Origin: Thermoleophilia bacterium
GTDB taxonomy: Bacteria > Actinomycetota > Thermoleophilia > Gaiellales > Gaiellaceae
Direction of reading: 5' to 3'
NCBI GenBank assembly: GCA_025934335.1
Contig: JAICYG010000034.1
Location: 1-19,527, forward strand
DNA length: 19,527 nt
Made by a program: the position numbers and the translations under genes. The notes beneath the pieces are model-generated. The model did no database searches. It saw only the letters and a list, made by a program, of their open reading frames with translations, and was not told the DNA's origin. Every line of letters begins with the position of its first letter. Position 1 is the stretch's first letter. Shown here piece after piece: positions 6,583 through 13,248 of the stretch.

Positions 6583-7451
6583 ACGCGTTCCTGGAGAGGC
6601 TCGAAGGCGGCGGGGTCGTCGTCGCGGACGGCGCAACCGGGACGAACTACCAGCGCCTGGGGATCGAGCCCGGGGTCGCACCCGAGGAGTGGGTGTTCGA
6701 CGAGCCGGCGAAGGTGCAGGAGGTGCACCGCGCCTTCGTCGAGGCGGGCGCGGACCTCGTGCTCACGTGCACCTTCGGGGCGAGCTCGCTGCGCCTCGCC
6801 GACGGGCCGCTCGCGGGACGCGGCGACGAGCTGAACCGCCGGGCGGCGGAGCTCGCGCGCGAGGCGGTGGGGGAACCGACGATCGTGGCCGGGTCGATCG
6901 GGCCGACGGGGCACCTCGCCGATCCGCTCGGCCCGCTCTCGCGGGAGCTCGCGCTCGCGGCCTTCGCCGACCAGGCGCGCGCTCTCGCCGCCGGCGGCGT
7001 CGACCTGCTCGTGCTCGAGACGTTCTTCTCGCTCGACGAGGGTCTGTGGGCGCTGGAAGGGATTCGCACCGAGACCGACCTGCCGCTCGTCGTCTCCTAC
7101 AGCTTCGACCAGGGCCTCCGCACGATGATGGGGCTGACGCCGACGCAGGTGGTGGAGGCGTTCGCGCCGCTCGGGGTCGCTGCGGTGGGCGCGAACTGCG
7201 GCAAGTCGCTCGAGGACACGGACGCCGTGGTGGAGGAGCTGCTCGCCGCGGCCGACGGGATCCCGCTCTGGGTAAAGCCGAACGCCGGCGTGCCGCGCGT
7301 CGTCCGCGACGACGTGGTCTACGACGTCACGCCCGAGCAGCAGGCGCGGCACCTGGCCTCGTACGTCGAGCGGGGCGTGAAGGTCGTCGGCGGGTGCTGC
7401 GGCACGACGCCGGAGCATCTGGCGGCGATCGCCGCAGCCGTGCGCTCGTGA
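6579..7451 (+). CDS. Homocysteine S-methyltransferase family protein (MmuM/BHMT/MetH-N type)
   Basis: A 290-residue TIM-barrel methyltransferase. It opens with NAFLERLEGGG and VVVADGATGTNYQRLG, then VHRAFVEAGADLVLTCTFGAS, and carries the zinc-thiolate ligands of the family: Cys207 in GANCG and the pair Cys273-Cys274 in GGCCGTTPEHL. Members use zinc to activate homocysteine, with methyl donors such as S-methylmethionine, glycine betaine or methyl-cobalamin. The operon makes betaine or a corrinoid/folate methyl plausible here. There is no ATG; I infer CTG at 6579, forming a CTGA overlap with the upstream stop, with AGGGG at 6565-6569. An in-frame GTG at 6546 is the alternative and would overlap by 37 bp. 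The stop is directly followed by the 3' end of a convergent tRNA gene. Confidence 0.83.
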   Translation: MNAFLERLEGGGVVVADGATGTNYQRLGIEPGVAPEEWVFDEPAKVQEVHRAFVEAGADLVLTCTFGASSLRLADGPLAGRGDELNRRAAELAREAVGEPTIVAGSIGPTGHLADPLGPLSRELALAAFADQARALAAGGVDLLVLETFFSLDEGLWALEGIRTETDLPLVVSYSFDQGLRTMMGLTPTQVVEAFAPLGVAAVGANCGKSLEDTDAVVEELLAAADGIPLWVKPNAGVPRVVRDDVVYDVTPEQQARHLASYVERGVKVVGGCCGTTPEHLAAIAAAVRS

Positions 7452-7535
7452 TGCCGGAGGTGGGACTCGAACCCACACGCCCCGAAGGACAATGGCTTTT
7501 GAGGCCATAGCGTCTACCGATTCCGCCACTCCGGC
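7452..7535 (-). tRNA. tRNA-Leu (anticodon CAA)
   Basis: On the - strand an 84-nt class II tRNA folds fully. The acceptor stem GCCGGAG pairs with CTCCGGC, the discriminator is A, the D arm uses GCG/CGC, the anticodon stem ATGGC/GCCAT encloses the loop CTCAAAA, the variable arm GTCC/GGGC has a TTCG loop, and the T arm is GTGGG-TTCGAGT-CCCAC. Anticodon CAA lies at 7499-7501 and reads UUG. The CCA end is not encoded (bases after the discriminator read TCA), so a nucleotidyltransferase must add it. Its 3' end abuts the stop codon of the convergent methyltransferase gene with no spacer. Confidence 0.95.
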
Positions 7536-7605
7536 CCGCATGCCATCGTAACCGGCCTCGCGCGATAGGACTTTCCGCCCGAACGAAGTAAAGTCGCTGA
7601 GACTC
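7536..7605. promoter_or_regulatory. Divergent promoter region between tRNA-Leu and livH
   Basis: This 70-bp gap must hold the promoter of the tRNA (leftward) and probably that of livH (rightward). Leftward, TACGAT (complement of 7545-7550) is a fair -10 hexamer about 10 bases from the tRNA 5' end. Rightward, TAAAGT at 7589-7594 could be a -10 element, which would leave a very short or absent leader before the GTG at 7606. I see no convincing -35 boxes and only a weak GAG as ribosome site. Specific boxes are tentative. Confidence 0.4.
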
Positions 7606-8658
7606 GTGGCGGCGGACGTCTCAGCACCGACCCTGGGGGCGCGGTTCAAGCGGCCGAGCGTCATCGGCCTCCTCGGGCTGCTCTTCGTCGCCGCGCTCGT
7701 TTTCTGGCTCATCGTCAACCTGATCAAGACGCCGAGCGACTTCGGCGACGTCTTCCTGATCGGGATCACAAACGGGTCCGTCTACGCGTTGATCGCGCTC
7801 GGGTACACGCTCGTCTACGGCATTCTCGAGCTGATCAACTTCGCGCACGGCGACGTGTTCATGCTCGCGGGCATGTTCACGATCACGTTCTCGACGCACT
7901 TCTTCGGTCTCCACCAGGGCCAGGGGTGGGTGACGGTGCCGATCGTGTTCGCCACGCTCCTGCTCGCGATGCTCGCCTGCGGCTCGATCAACGCCGCGAT
8001 CGAGTTCGTCGCCTACCGGCCGCTGCGCGGAGCCCCCCGACTCGCGCCGCTGATCACGGCAATCGGCGTCAGCTTCATCATCCAGGACATCGGCCTCGCC
8101 TGGAAGGGCCCCAACTACGTCACGGCGCCGGACGTGTTCCCGCACTCGAACGTCTTCTCGGCCGGCGGCGTCGACTACTCGTGGAACAAGCTGATCGTCG
8201 TCCTGGTCACGATCCCCGTGCTCCTCGCGCTGCTCTGGCTCGTGCAGGAGACGCGGCAGGGCAAGGCGATGCGCGCGACCGCGCAGGACAAGGACGCCGC
8301 CGCGATCATGGGCATCAACGTCAACCGGACGATCTCGTTCACGTTCCTGATCGCCGGGGCGCTTGCGGGCGCCGCCGGCACGCTGTACTCGCTCTGGGCG
8401 ACGACGGTTCGTTTCGACCAGGGCTTCCAGCTCGGGCTGATCGCGTTCACCGCGGCCGTGCTCGGCGGCATCGGGAACCTGCCGGGCGCGGTGCTCGGCG
8501 CGGTGCTGATCGGGCTGATCCAGGCCTTCAACGAGGGTCTCAACTGGCATGCCCCGGGCTCCGACTGGACGCAGTCGATCGTGTTCTCGATCCTGATCCT
8601 GATCCTCGTCTTCCGGCCCGAGGGGCTCCTCGGTGAGAAGACGCCGGAGGGCGGCTAG
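7606..8658 (+). CDS. livH: Branched-chain amino acid ABC transporter permease LivH
   Basis: A 350-residue inner-membrane permease of the LivH type. After a short cytoplasmic N-terminus come about eight hydrophobic segments, with the LivH landmarks ITNGSVYALIALGYTLVYG, LINFAHGDVFMLAG, the ATPase-contact loop GKAMRATAQD (219-228) followed by MGINVNRTI, and the closing VFRPEGLLGE. With LivM it forms the membrane channel for branched-chain amino acids or related amides. The GTG start gives a normal N-terminus; its Shine-Dalgarno is weak. It leads the livHMGF operon and has no binding-protein gene beside it. The family also transports urea or short-chain amides, so the substrate is not fixed by sequence. 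Confidence 0.9.
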   Translation: MAADVSAPTLGARFKRPSVIGLLGLLFVAALVFWLIVNLIKTPSDFGDVFLIGITNGSVYALIALGYTLVYGILELINFAHGDVFMLAGMFTITFSTHFFGLHQGQGWVTVPIVFATLLLAMLACGSINAAIEFVAYRPLRGAPRLAPLITAIGVSFIIQDIGLAWKGPNYVTAPDVFPHSNVFSAGGVDYSWNKLIVVLVTIPVLLALLWLVQETRQGKAMRATAQDKDAAAIMGINVNRTISFTFLIAGALAGAAGTLYSLWATTVRFDQGFQLGLIAFTAAVLGGIGNLPGAVLGAVLIGLIQAFNEGLNWHAPGSDWTQSIVFSILILILVFRPEGLLGEKTPEGG

Positions 8659-8660
8659 CG

Positions 8661-10295
8661 GTGACGGAGCACCCCGAGGGCACCCACGTCGGGACGCAGG
8701 GCGACTCCCCTCGCGATGCCGTGGGGCTGCGCAACCGGATGCGCGCAGGCTGGCGTTCGCTGACGTTCGAGCAGCGCGCCGCCACCTCGATCGGCGCCGA
8801 GATCGCCCTTGCGATCCTGCTCTTCTTCGTCGACACCGCGCTCGGCTTCGCGGTGCTGACGCTGTCGGCGCTCTACTGGATCCACCGGCTGCCACCGCTC
8901 CCGTGGAAGCTCGCCGCGCAGGCGGTGCTCGTCGTTTGCTTCCTCGTCTTCGGGCCGGCGTCGTTCGGGATCCTGCTCGCGATCGCCTTCGCCGTCTTCT
9001 GGGTGCCGGCGCGCCGGCGCGGCTGGGCGTTGCCCGTGGTCGCGATCGGCGCGGCGATCTTCTATCCCTTCTACCAGCCGAAGATGTTCACGATCCCGGT
9101 CTTCGGTGCCTGGCCCGACGTGGCCACCGGCGTCGTGATGCTCGTGTTCGTGATGATGGCCGTCGGCCTCAACATCGTCGTCGGCTACGCCGGCCTGCTC
9201 GACCTCGGCTACGTGGCGTTCTACGCAACCGGCGCCTACACCGCAGCGTGGTTCGCGAGCCAGCAGTTCGCGGGGCAGAAGTGCCCGAAGGCAGGCGTCA
9301 GCATCGAGAACTGCCCCGTGGCGGCAGTGCCGGCGCACAGCTTCGACTTCGGCGCCGTGGGGCTCGTCCCGGGTGTCGGCGGGATTCACATCTCCGGTTG
9401 GATCCTGCTGCTCCTCGCCGGCGTGATCACCGCGTTCGCGGGCATCGTGATCGGCCTCCCCACGCTTCGCCTGCGCGGTGACTACCTCGCGATCGTGACC
9501 CTCGGTTTCGGCGAGATCCTTCCGCAGATCGCGCGCAACGGCGACAACCTGTTCGGCACCGGCTTCAACCTGACGAACGGCCCGAACGGGATCACGCCGC
9601 TCGACTCGATCGGTTTCGGCAACCGCGTCTCCGACTGGACCGGAGGCGTGCTGCCGTCGAACTTCCTCACCTGCTGCAAGGCGAACCACTTCGGCCACCA
9701 GATCCAGTCGACCGACGTCTTCTTCTGGACCGCGATCGCGCTGCTCCTGATCACGGTCTTCTGCTCGCTGCGGCTGCAGTACTCGCGCCTCGGGCGTGCG
9801 TGGATTGCGATCCGCGAGGACGAGACCGCGGCGGCCGCCATGGGCATCCCGCTGATGCGGACGAAGACGTGGGCATACGCGAGCGGCGCCTTCTTCGGCG
9901 GCGTGGCCGGCGCCTACTACGCGATCTTCAGGAGCGCGACGTTCCCCGGCGACTTCTTCTTCAACATCTCCGTGTTCATCCTCTGCATGGTCATCCTCGG
10001 CGGCATGGGGAACATCTGGGGCGTCATCGTCGGCGCCGCGTTCCTCGCCTACCTCGACCGTGAGGGGCTCGCGAACACGGGCGCCTGGATCAACTCCAAC
10101 ATCCACGTCGGCGGCTGGCACCCGAACATCGAGGTGCCGCTCTACGCATCCGGCATCTACGGCGTGATCATCCTGATCGTCATGCTCTTCCGACCGGAGG
10201 GGCTGCTCCCGTCGAGACGCCGAGCGGCAGAGTTGCACGAGGGCGTGCACGACGAGCCGCTCTACGAGGCGACGCACGCGGGAGCGGAGGCGTGA
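8661..10295 (+). CDS. livM: Branched-chain amino acid ABC transporter permease LivM, with N-terminal extension
   Basis: A 544-residue permease, clearly longer than the usual 300-430. The LivM core starts near residue 155 with VGLNIVVGYAGLLDLGYVAF and continues through LRGDYLAIVTLGFGEI, the ATPase-contact loop GRAWIAIREDETAAAAMGI (from 378), and the closing LFRPEGLLPS. About 140 extra N-terminal residues add three or more hydrophobic segments (about 46-72, 84-115, 123-138). Two extracytoplasmic loops carry insertions with cysteines: Cys208/Cys218 and the pair 338-339. GGAGGG at 8646-8651 gives a strong ribosome site for GTG 8661. It partners LivH, and its stop overlaps livG (GTGA). The C-terminal tail is charged and non-membrane. 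Confidence 0.9.
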   Translation: MTEHPEGTHVGTQGDSPRDAVGLRNRMRAGWRSLTFEQRAATSIGAEIALAILLFFVDTALGFAVLTLSALYWIHRLPPLPWKLAAQAVLVVCFLVFGPASFGILLAIAFAVFWVPARRRGWALPVVAIGAAIFYPFYQPKMFTIPVFGAWPDVATGVVMLVFVMMAVGLNIVVGYAGLLDLGYVAFYATGAYTAAWFASQQFAGQKCPKAGVSIENCPVAAVPAHSFDFGAVGLVPGVGGIHISGWILLLLAGVITAFAGIVIGLPTLRLRGDYLAIVTLGFGEILPQIARNGDNLFGTGFNLTNGPNGITPLDSIGFGNRVSDWTGGVLPSNFLTCCKANHFGHQIQSTDVFFWTAIALLLITVFCSLRLQYSRLGRAWIAIREDETAAAAMGIPLMRTKTWAYASGAFFGGVAGAYYAIFRSATFPGDFFFNISVFILCMVILGGMGNIWGVIVGAAFLAYLDREGLANTGAWINSNIHVGGWHPNIEVPLYASGIYGVIILIVMLFRPEGLLPSRRRAAELHEGVHDEPLYEATHAGAEA

Positions 10296-11113
10296 CCGAC
10301 GGAGCGACCGCCAACGGCGACCTTCTCGTCGCGACGGACGTGCGGAAAGAGTTCGGCGGGCTGGTCGCGGTGAACGACGTCTCGTTCACCGTGCCGCGAG
10401 GAAAGGTGATCTCGCTGATCGGGCCGAACGGCGCCGGCAAGACGACGTTCTTCAACATGCTGACCGGCGTCTACAAGCCGACGGGCGGCACGATCACGTT
10501 CCTCGGCGAGGACGTGACCGGCAAGCCACCGCACGCGATCACCGCGCGGGGAGTGGGGCGTACCTTCCAGAACATCCGCCTGTTCCAGAACATGTCGGCG
10601 ATCGAGAACGTGCTCGTCGGCATGCACGCTCGGATGAAGGCGAACCTCTTCAACTCGATCATCCGGACGCCGTTCGTGCGTCGGGAGGAGAAGGAGGCGC
10701 GCGACCGTGCGCTGGCGCTCCTGCAGGAGGTCGGGCTGCGGCGGAAGGCACACGAGGCGGCGAAGAATCTTCCGTACGGCGAGCAGCGCAAGCTCGAGGT
10801 GGCGCGCGCGCTCGCGACCGAGCCGCAGCTGCTCCTGCTCGACGAGCCGACTGCCGGCATGAACCCGCAGGAGTCGGCGGAGTTCACGCAGTTCGTCGCC
10901 AGGCACCTGCGCGACGAGCGCGGGCTGACCGTGCTGATGATCGAGCACGACATGCGCGTCGTCATGGGCGTCTCCGACCGCGTATCGGTGCTCGACTACG
11001 GCGAGAAGATCGCCGAGGGGTCGCCGCGCGAGGTGCAGCGCAACGAGCGCGTGATCGAGGCGTATCTCGGCAAGGCGGCCGTCGAGGACATGAAGCGGCA
11101 GGGGCTTTCGTGA
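10292..11113 (+). CDS. livG: Branched-chain amino acid ABC transporter ATPase LivG
   Basis: A 273-residue ABC ATPase. Walker A is GPNGAGKTT (44-52), the Q-loop lies in TFQNIRLF (91-98), the signature is LPYGEQ (160-165, the variant normal for LivG rather than LSGGQ), and Walker B LLLLDEPTAGMNPQ starts at 180, followed by the switch His in MIEHDMRVVMG. It powers the LivHM channel as a heterodimer with LivF. The GTG start overlaps the livM stop as GTGA, with GGAG at 10281-10284 as a likely ribosome site. The C-terminal AYLGKA motif is typical of the family. The livF start lies inside its stop codon. Confidence 0.95.
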   Translation: MTDGATANGDLLVATDVRKEFGGLVAVNDVSFTVPRGKVISLIGPNGAGKTTFFNMLTGVYKPTGGTITFLGEDVTGKPPHAITARGVGRTFQNIRLFQNMSAIENVLVGMHARMKANLFNSIIRTPFVRREEKEARDRALALLQEVGLRRKAHEAAKNLPYGEQRKLEVARALATEPQLLLLDEPTAGMNPQESAEFTQFVARHLRDERGLTVLMIEHDMRVVMGVSDRVSVLDYGEKIAEGSPREVQRNERVIEAYLGKAAVEDMKRQGLS

Positions 11114-11850
11114 GCGCGAACGGCAGGAGTCCGGGCGCGCCGATCCTCGAGGTCGGCGACGTGCACACCTACTACGGCTCGATTCATGCGCTGAAGGGCG
11201 TCTCGCTGACCGTGAACGACGGCGAGATCGTCACGCTGCTCGGCGCGAACGGAGCCGGCAAGACGACGACGCTCCGTTCGATCAACGGCCTCAACCGGCC
11301 GCGGCAGGGGTCGATCAGGTTCGACGGCCGCGACATCACCACGGTGCCGGCGCACGAGATCGTTCGGCGGGGGATCGCGCAGTCGCCGGAAGGCCGGCGG
11401 CTGTTCCCGCGCATGACCGTGACCGAGAACCTCGAGATGGGCGCGTTCCAGCGGCACGACCGTTCCGAGATCCGCGAGGACATGGAGCGCGTCTTCGAGC
11501 TCTTCCCGCGGCTCCAGGAGCGCCGCAGCCAGAAGGCAGGGACGATGTCGGGCGGCGAGCAGCAGATGTGCGCGATCGGGCGTGCGCTCATGGCGCGGCC
11601 CAAGCTGCTTCTCCTCGACGAGCCGTCGCTCGGGCTCGCGCCGATCTTCGTCGAGCGGATCTTCGACATCATCCGGCAGATCAACGAGCAGGGGACGTCG
11701 ATCCTGCTCGTCGAGCAGAACGCGCTGATGGCTCTCGACGCCGCCGACCGCGGCTACGTGCTCGAGACCGGCCGCATCGTGCTGGCGGACGACGCCGCCT
11801 CGCTGAAGACGAACGAGGAAGTCCGCAAGACCTACCTCGGTGAGACCTGA
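11110..11850 (+). CDS. livF: Branched-chain amino acid ABC transporter ATPase LivF
   Basis: A 246-residue ABC ATPase. Walker A is GANGAGKTT (45-53), the Q-loop is IAQSPEGRRLF, the signature is MSGGEQQM (146-153), Walker B is LLLLDEPSLGLAP with Asp170 and Glu171, the switch His is replaced by Gln in LVEQNA as usual for LivF, and the end is TYLGE. It pairs with LivG. The GTG start overlaps the livG stop (GTGA), with AGGGG at 11100-11104 five bases upstream. It is the last transporter gene; a 50-bp gap with small hairpins separates it from the next gene. Confidence 0.95.
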   Translation: MSANGRSPGAPILEVGDVHTYYGSIHALKGVSLTVNDGEIVTLLGANGAGKTTTLRSINGLNRPRQGSIRFDGRDITTVPAHEIVRRGIAQSPEGRRLFPRMTVTENLEMGAFQRHDRSEIREDMERVFELFPRLQERRSQKAGTMSGGEQQMCAIGRALMARPKLLLLDEPSLGLAPIFVERIFDIIRQINEQGTSILLVEQNALMALDAADRGYVLETGRIVLADDAASLKTNEEVRKTYLGET

Positions 11851-11861
11851 GTCCAGACTCC

Positions 11862-11900
11862 CTCTCGTTTGAGAGCGGGGCGCGGGGGCATCTCCCGCGC
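11862..11900 (+). promoter_or_regulatory. Two adjacent hairpins between livF and the small downstream gene
   Basis: CTCTC-GTTT-GAGAG (11862-11875) is followed by GCGCGGG (11880-11886), a 7-base loop, and the exact complement CCCGCGC (11894-11900), which ends at the base before the ATG. The second stem sequesters the only G-rich ribosome-site candidate. No T-run follows either stem, so a terminator role is doubtful; a translational control or mRNA end-protection role fits equally well. Confidence 0.45.
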
Positions 11901-12179
11901 ATGGCAGAAGCGAAGACCACCACCGATCACGACGAGATCCGTCGCTGGACCGAGTCGCGTGGCGGACACCCCGCCCACGTGACCGAGACCGCCGCAGACG
12001 GCGATCTCGGCGTTCTGCGTATCGACTTCGCGGAGCCCGACGACCGGCTCGAGGAGATCTCCTGGGACGACTGGTTCGAGGCGTTCGAGGAGAACAAGCT
12101 CGCGTTCCTCTACCAGGACGAGGGTGACAGCCGGTTCAACAAGCTCGTCGACCGCGCGAACGCGAACGGGAACGGTTAG
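11901..12179 (+). CDS. Small conserved soluble protein of unknown function
   Basis: A 92-residue acidic protein opening with TTTDHDEIRRWTESRGGHPA, then GVLRIDFAEPDD, EEISWDDWFEAFEENKLAFLYQDE and SRFNKLV. I recognise this as a widespread small family that is sometimes labelled 1,4-alpha-glucan branching enzyme in databases; at this length it cannot be that enzyme. It has no signal peptide, membrane segment or cysteine. The ATG follows directly after a perfect hairpin. It lies 50 bp behind livF and may be read from that operon or from its own promoter. Its last four bases overlap the end of the convergent gene. Confidence 0.8.
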   Translation: MAEAKTTTDHDEIRRWTESRGGHPAHVTETAADGDLGVLRIDFAEPDDRLEEISWDDWFEAFEENKLAFLYQDEGDSRFNKLVDRANANGNG

Positions 12180-12541
12180 CCCTCCTCCGACTCCTGCTCG
12201 CGGAGCTCGATGATCTCCTGCTCGACCTGACCGAGCTCCTCGTCGGAGAGCCGTTCGAGCTTGACGAGCTGCGTTCGCGCCGTCTCGCTCGCGCGCAGGA
12301 TCTCGTCGAGCTTGAGCTGGATCGCGCGCGTGTCGCGGTTCTGGGTGTACTGCAGGCTGAACACGATCAGGAACGTGACGACCGAGGCGATCGCCGACGG
12401 CCAGAGGAGCCACGTGTCGCTGAAGCCGGCGATCGGGCCGACCACGAGCCAGACGACGGCGAGCACGATCGCAGCGAAGAACGCCCGCGGCGAGCCGACG
12501 ATCTCCGGCGTGCGAAGGGCGATCTTCCTGATCAGCCACAC
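12176..12541 (-). CDS. Low-affinity iron permease family small membrane protein
   Basis: A 121-residue protein with two membrane segments (about 20-38 and 43-63) around GFSDTW (39-44), then QNRDTRAIQLKLDEI (67-81) and an acidic helical tail rich in Glu, which together match the low-affinity iron permease family (PF04120). That name comes from fungal Fet4; the bacterial short forms have no proven iron role. GTG 12541 is my chosen start, giving MWLIRKIALRTPE and a 10-bp overlap with the methyltransferase end. A CTG at 12535 in a CTGA overlap is the alternative. No good ribosome site is visible, so translation is probably coupled. It is the last gene of the - strand operon and overlaps the convergent gene by 4 bp. 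Confidence 0.78.
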   Translation of the reverse strand: MWLIRKIALRTPEIVGSPRAFFAAIVLAVVWLVVGPIAGFSDTWLLWPSAIASVVTFLIVFSLQYTQNRDTRAIQLKLDEILRASETARTQLVKLERLSDEELGQVEQEIIELREQESEEG

Positions 12542-13248
12542 GGGGAGCAGAGCCAGGTCTCGTGCGCCGGATGCGCGTCGACGCGCAGCCCGGCGGAGCG
12601 CGCCATCGCCTCGACGCACGCCACGTTCGGCGCCCACCAGTTCGTCTCGTCGTCGGCGAGCTTGTGCTCGATGAACGCCATCACCGGCCAGCCGCGGCCG
12701 AGCAGCCGGTCGCGCTCGTCGATGTCGAGGTCGCGGGGAGGATCGACGCGTGCGTCGCCGGGCATCGTCAGCGTCTGCAGGACGAGCAGGCGGCGCGTGG
12801 CCGCAGCGACCGCGTCGAGCGCGAGCAGGGGGTGGCGCAGGTGGTAGAGGACGCCCATGAAGAGGACGAGGTCCCAGCGTTCGTGCGCGTCGACGAGGTC
12901 GTAGACCGTGCCGCGGCGGAGCTCGACGTCGTCCTGGACGCCGTACCGGGCTGCCGCCCACCGTGCCTGCGCGAGGTAGTGCGCGTCGGGCTCGAGCCCG
13001 GTCACGCGCGCGCCACGGCGGGCGAGCTCGAACGTGTAGAAGCCCGCGTTGCAGCCGATGTCGAGCGCCGTCCAGCCGCTCAGGTCATCCGGAACGTGTG
13101 GCGCGATCTTGCGCCACTTGAACGACGGAAAGTCGCCGAGCGGATGGTCGGGCGCCGTCTGCCTTCCGTCCGGGAGGTGCAGGTTGTGGAACCACGGGCC
13201 GAGGCCCGCGATCTCCGCGTCGTGGGTCGCATCGGACTGGAGGGTCAT
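12532..13248 (-). CDS. SAM-dependent methyltransferase, TIGR04290-like
   Basis: A 238-residue class I methyltransferase. It starts with a recognisable module, GPWFHNLHLPDG and PDHPLGDFPSFKW (about 17-45), followed by the SAM motif ALDIGCNAGFYTFELARRG (61-79), the acidic Glu86 in VTGLEPD, and DLVLFMGVLYHLRHPL. The fold resembles CmoB-type enzymes, and the N-terminal module matches the TIGR04290 (Rta_06860) family, whose substrate I do not know. Its location directly after four glycosyltransferases suggests O- or N-methylation of a sugar or glycan terminus. The ATG at 13248 overlaps the upstream glycosyltransferase stop as ATGA. No membrane segment is seen. Confidence 0.82.
   Translation of the reverse strand: MTLQSDATHDAEIAGLGPWFHNLHLPDGRQTAPDHPLGDFPSFKWRKIAPHVPDDLSGWTALDIGCNAGFYTFELARRGARVTGLEPDAHYLAQARWAAARYGVQDDVELRRGTVYDLVDAHERWDLVLFMGVLYHLRHPLLALDAVAAATRRLLVLQTLTMPGDARVDPPRDLDIDERDRLLGRGWPVMAFIEHKLADDETNWWAPNVACVEAMARSAGLRVDAHPAHETWLCSPCG

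Noticed and set aside
8655..10277. 540-codon - strand frame opposite livM
   Set aside because: Extremely charged, repetitive composition with no family motif; antisense to a clear permease gene.
11901..12179. 1,4-alpha-glucan branching enzyme label for the 92-residue protein
   Set aside because: Branching enzymes are many hundreds of residues with a GH13 barrel; nothing of this is present.
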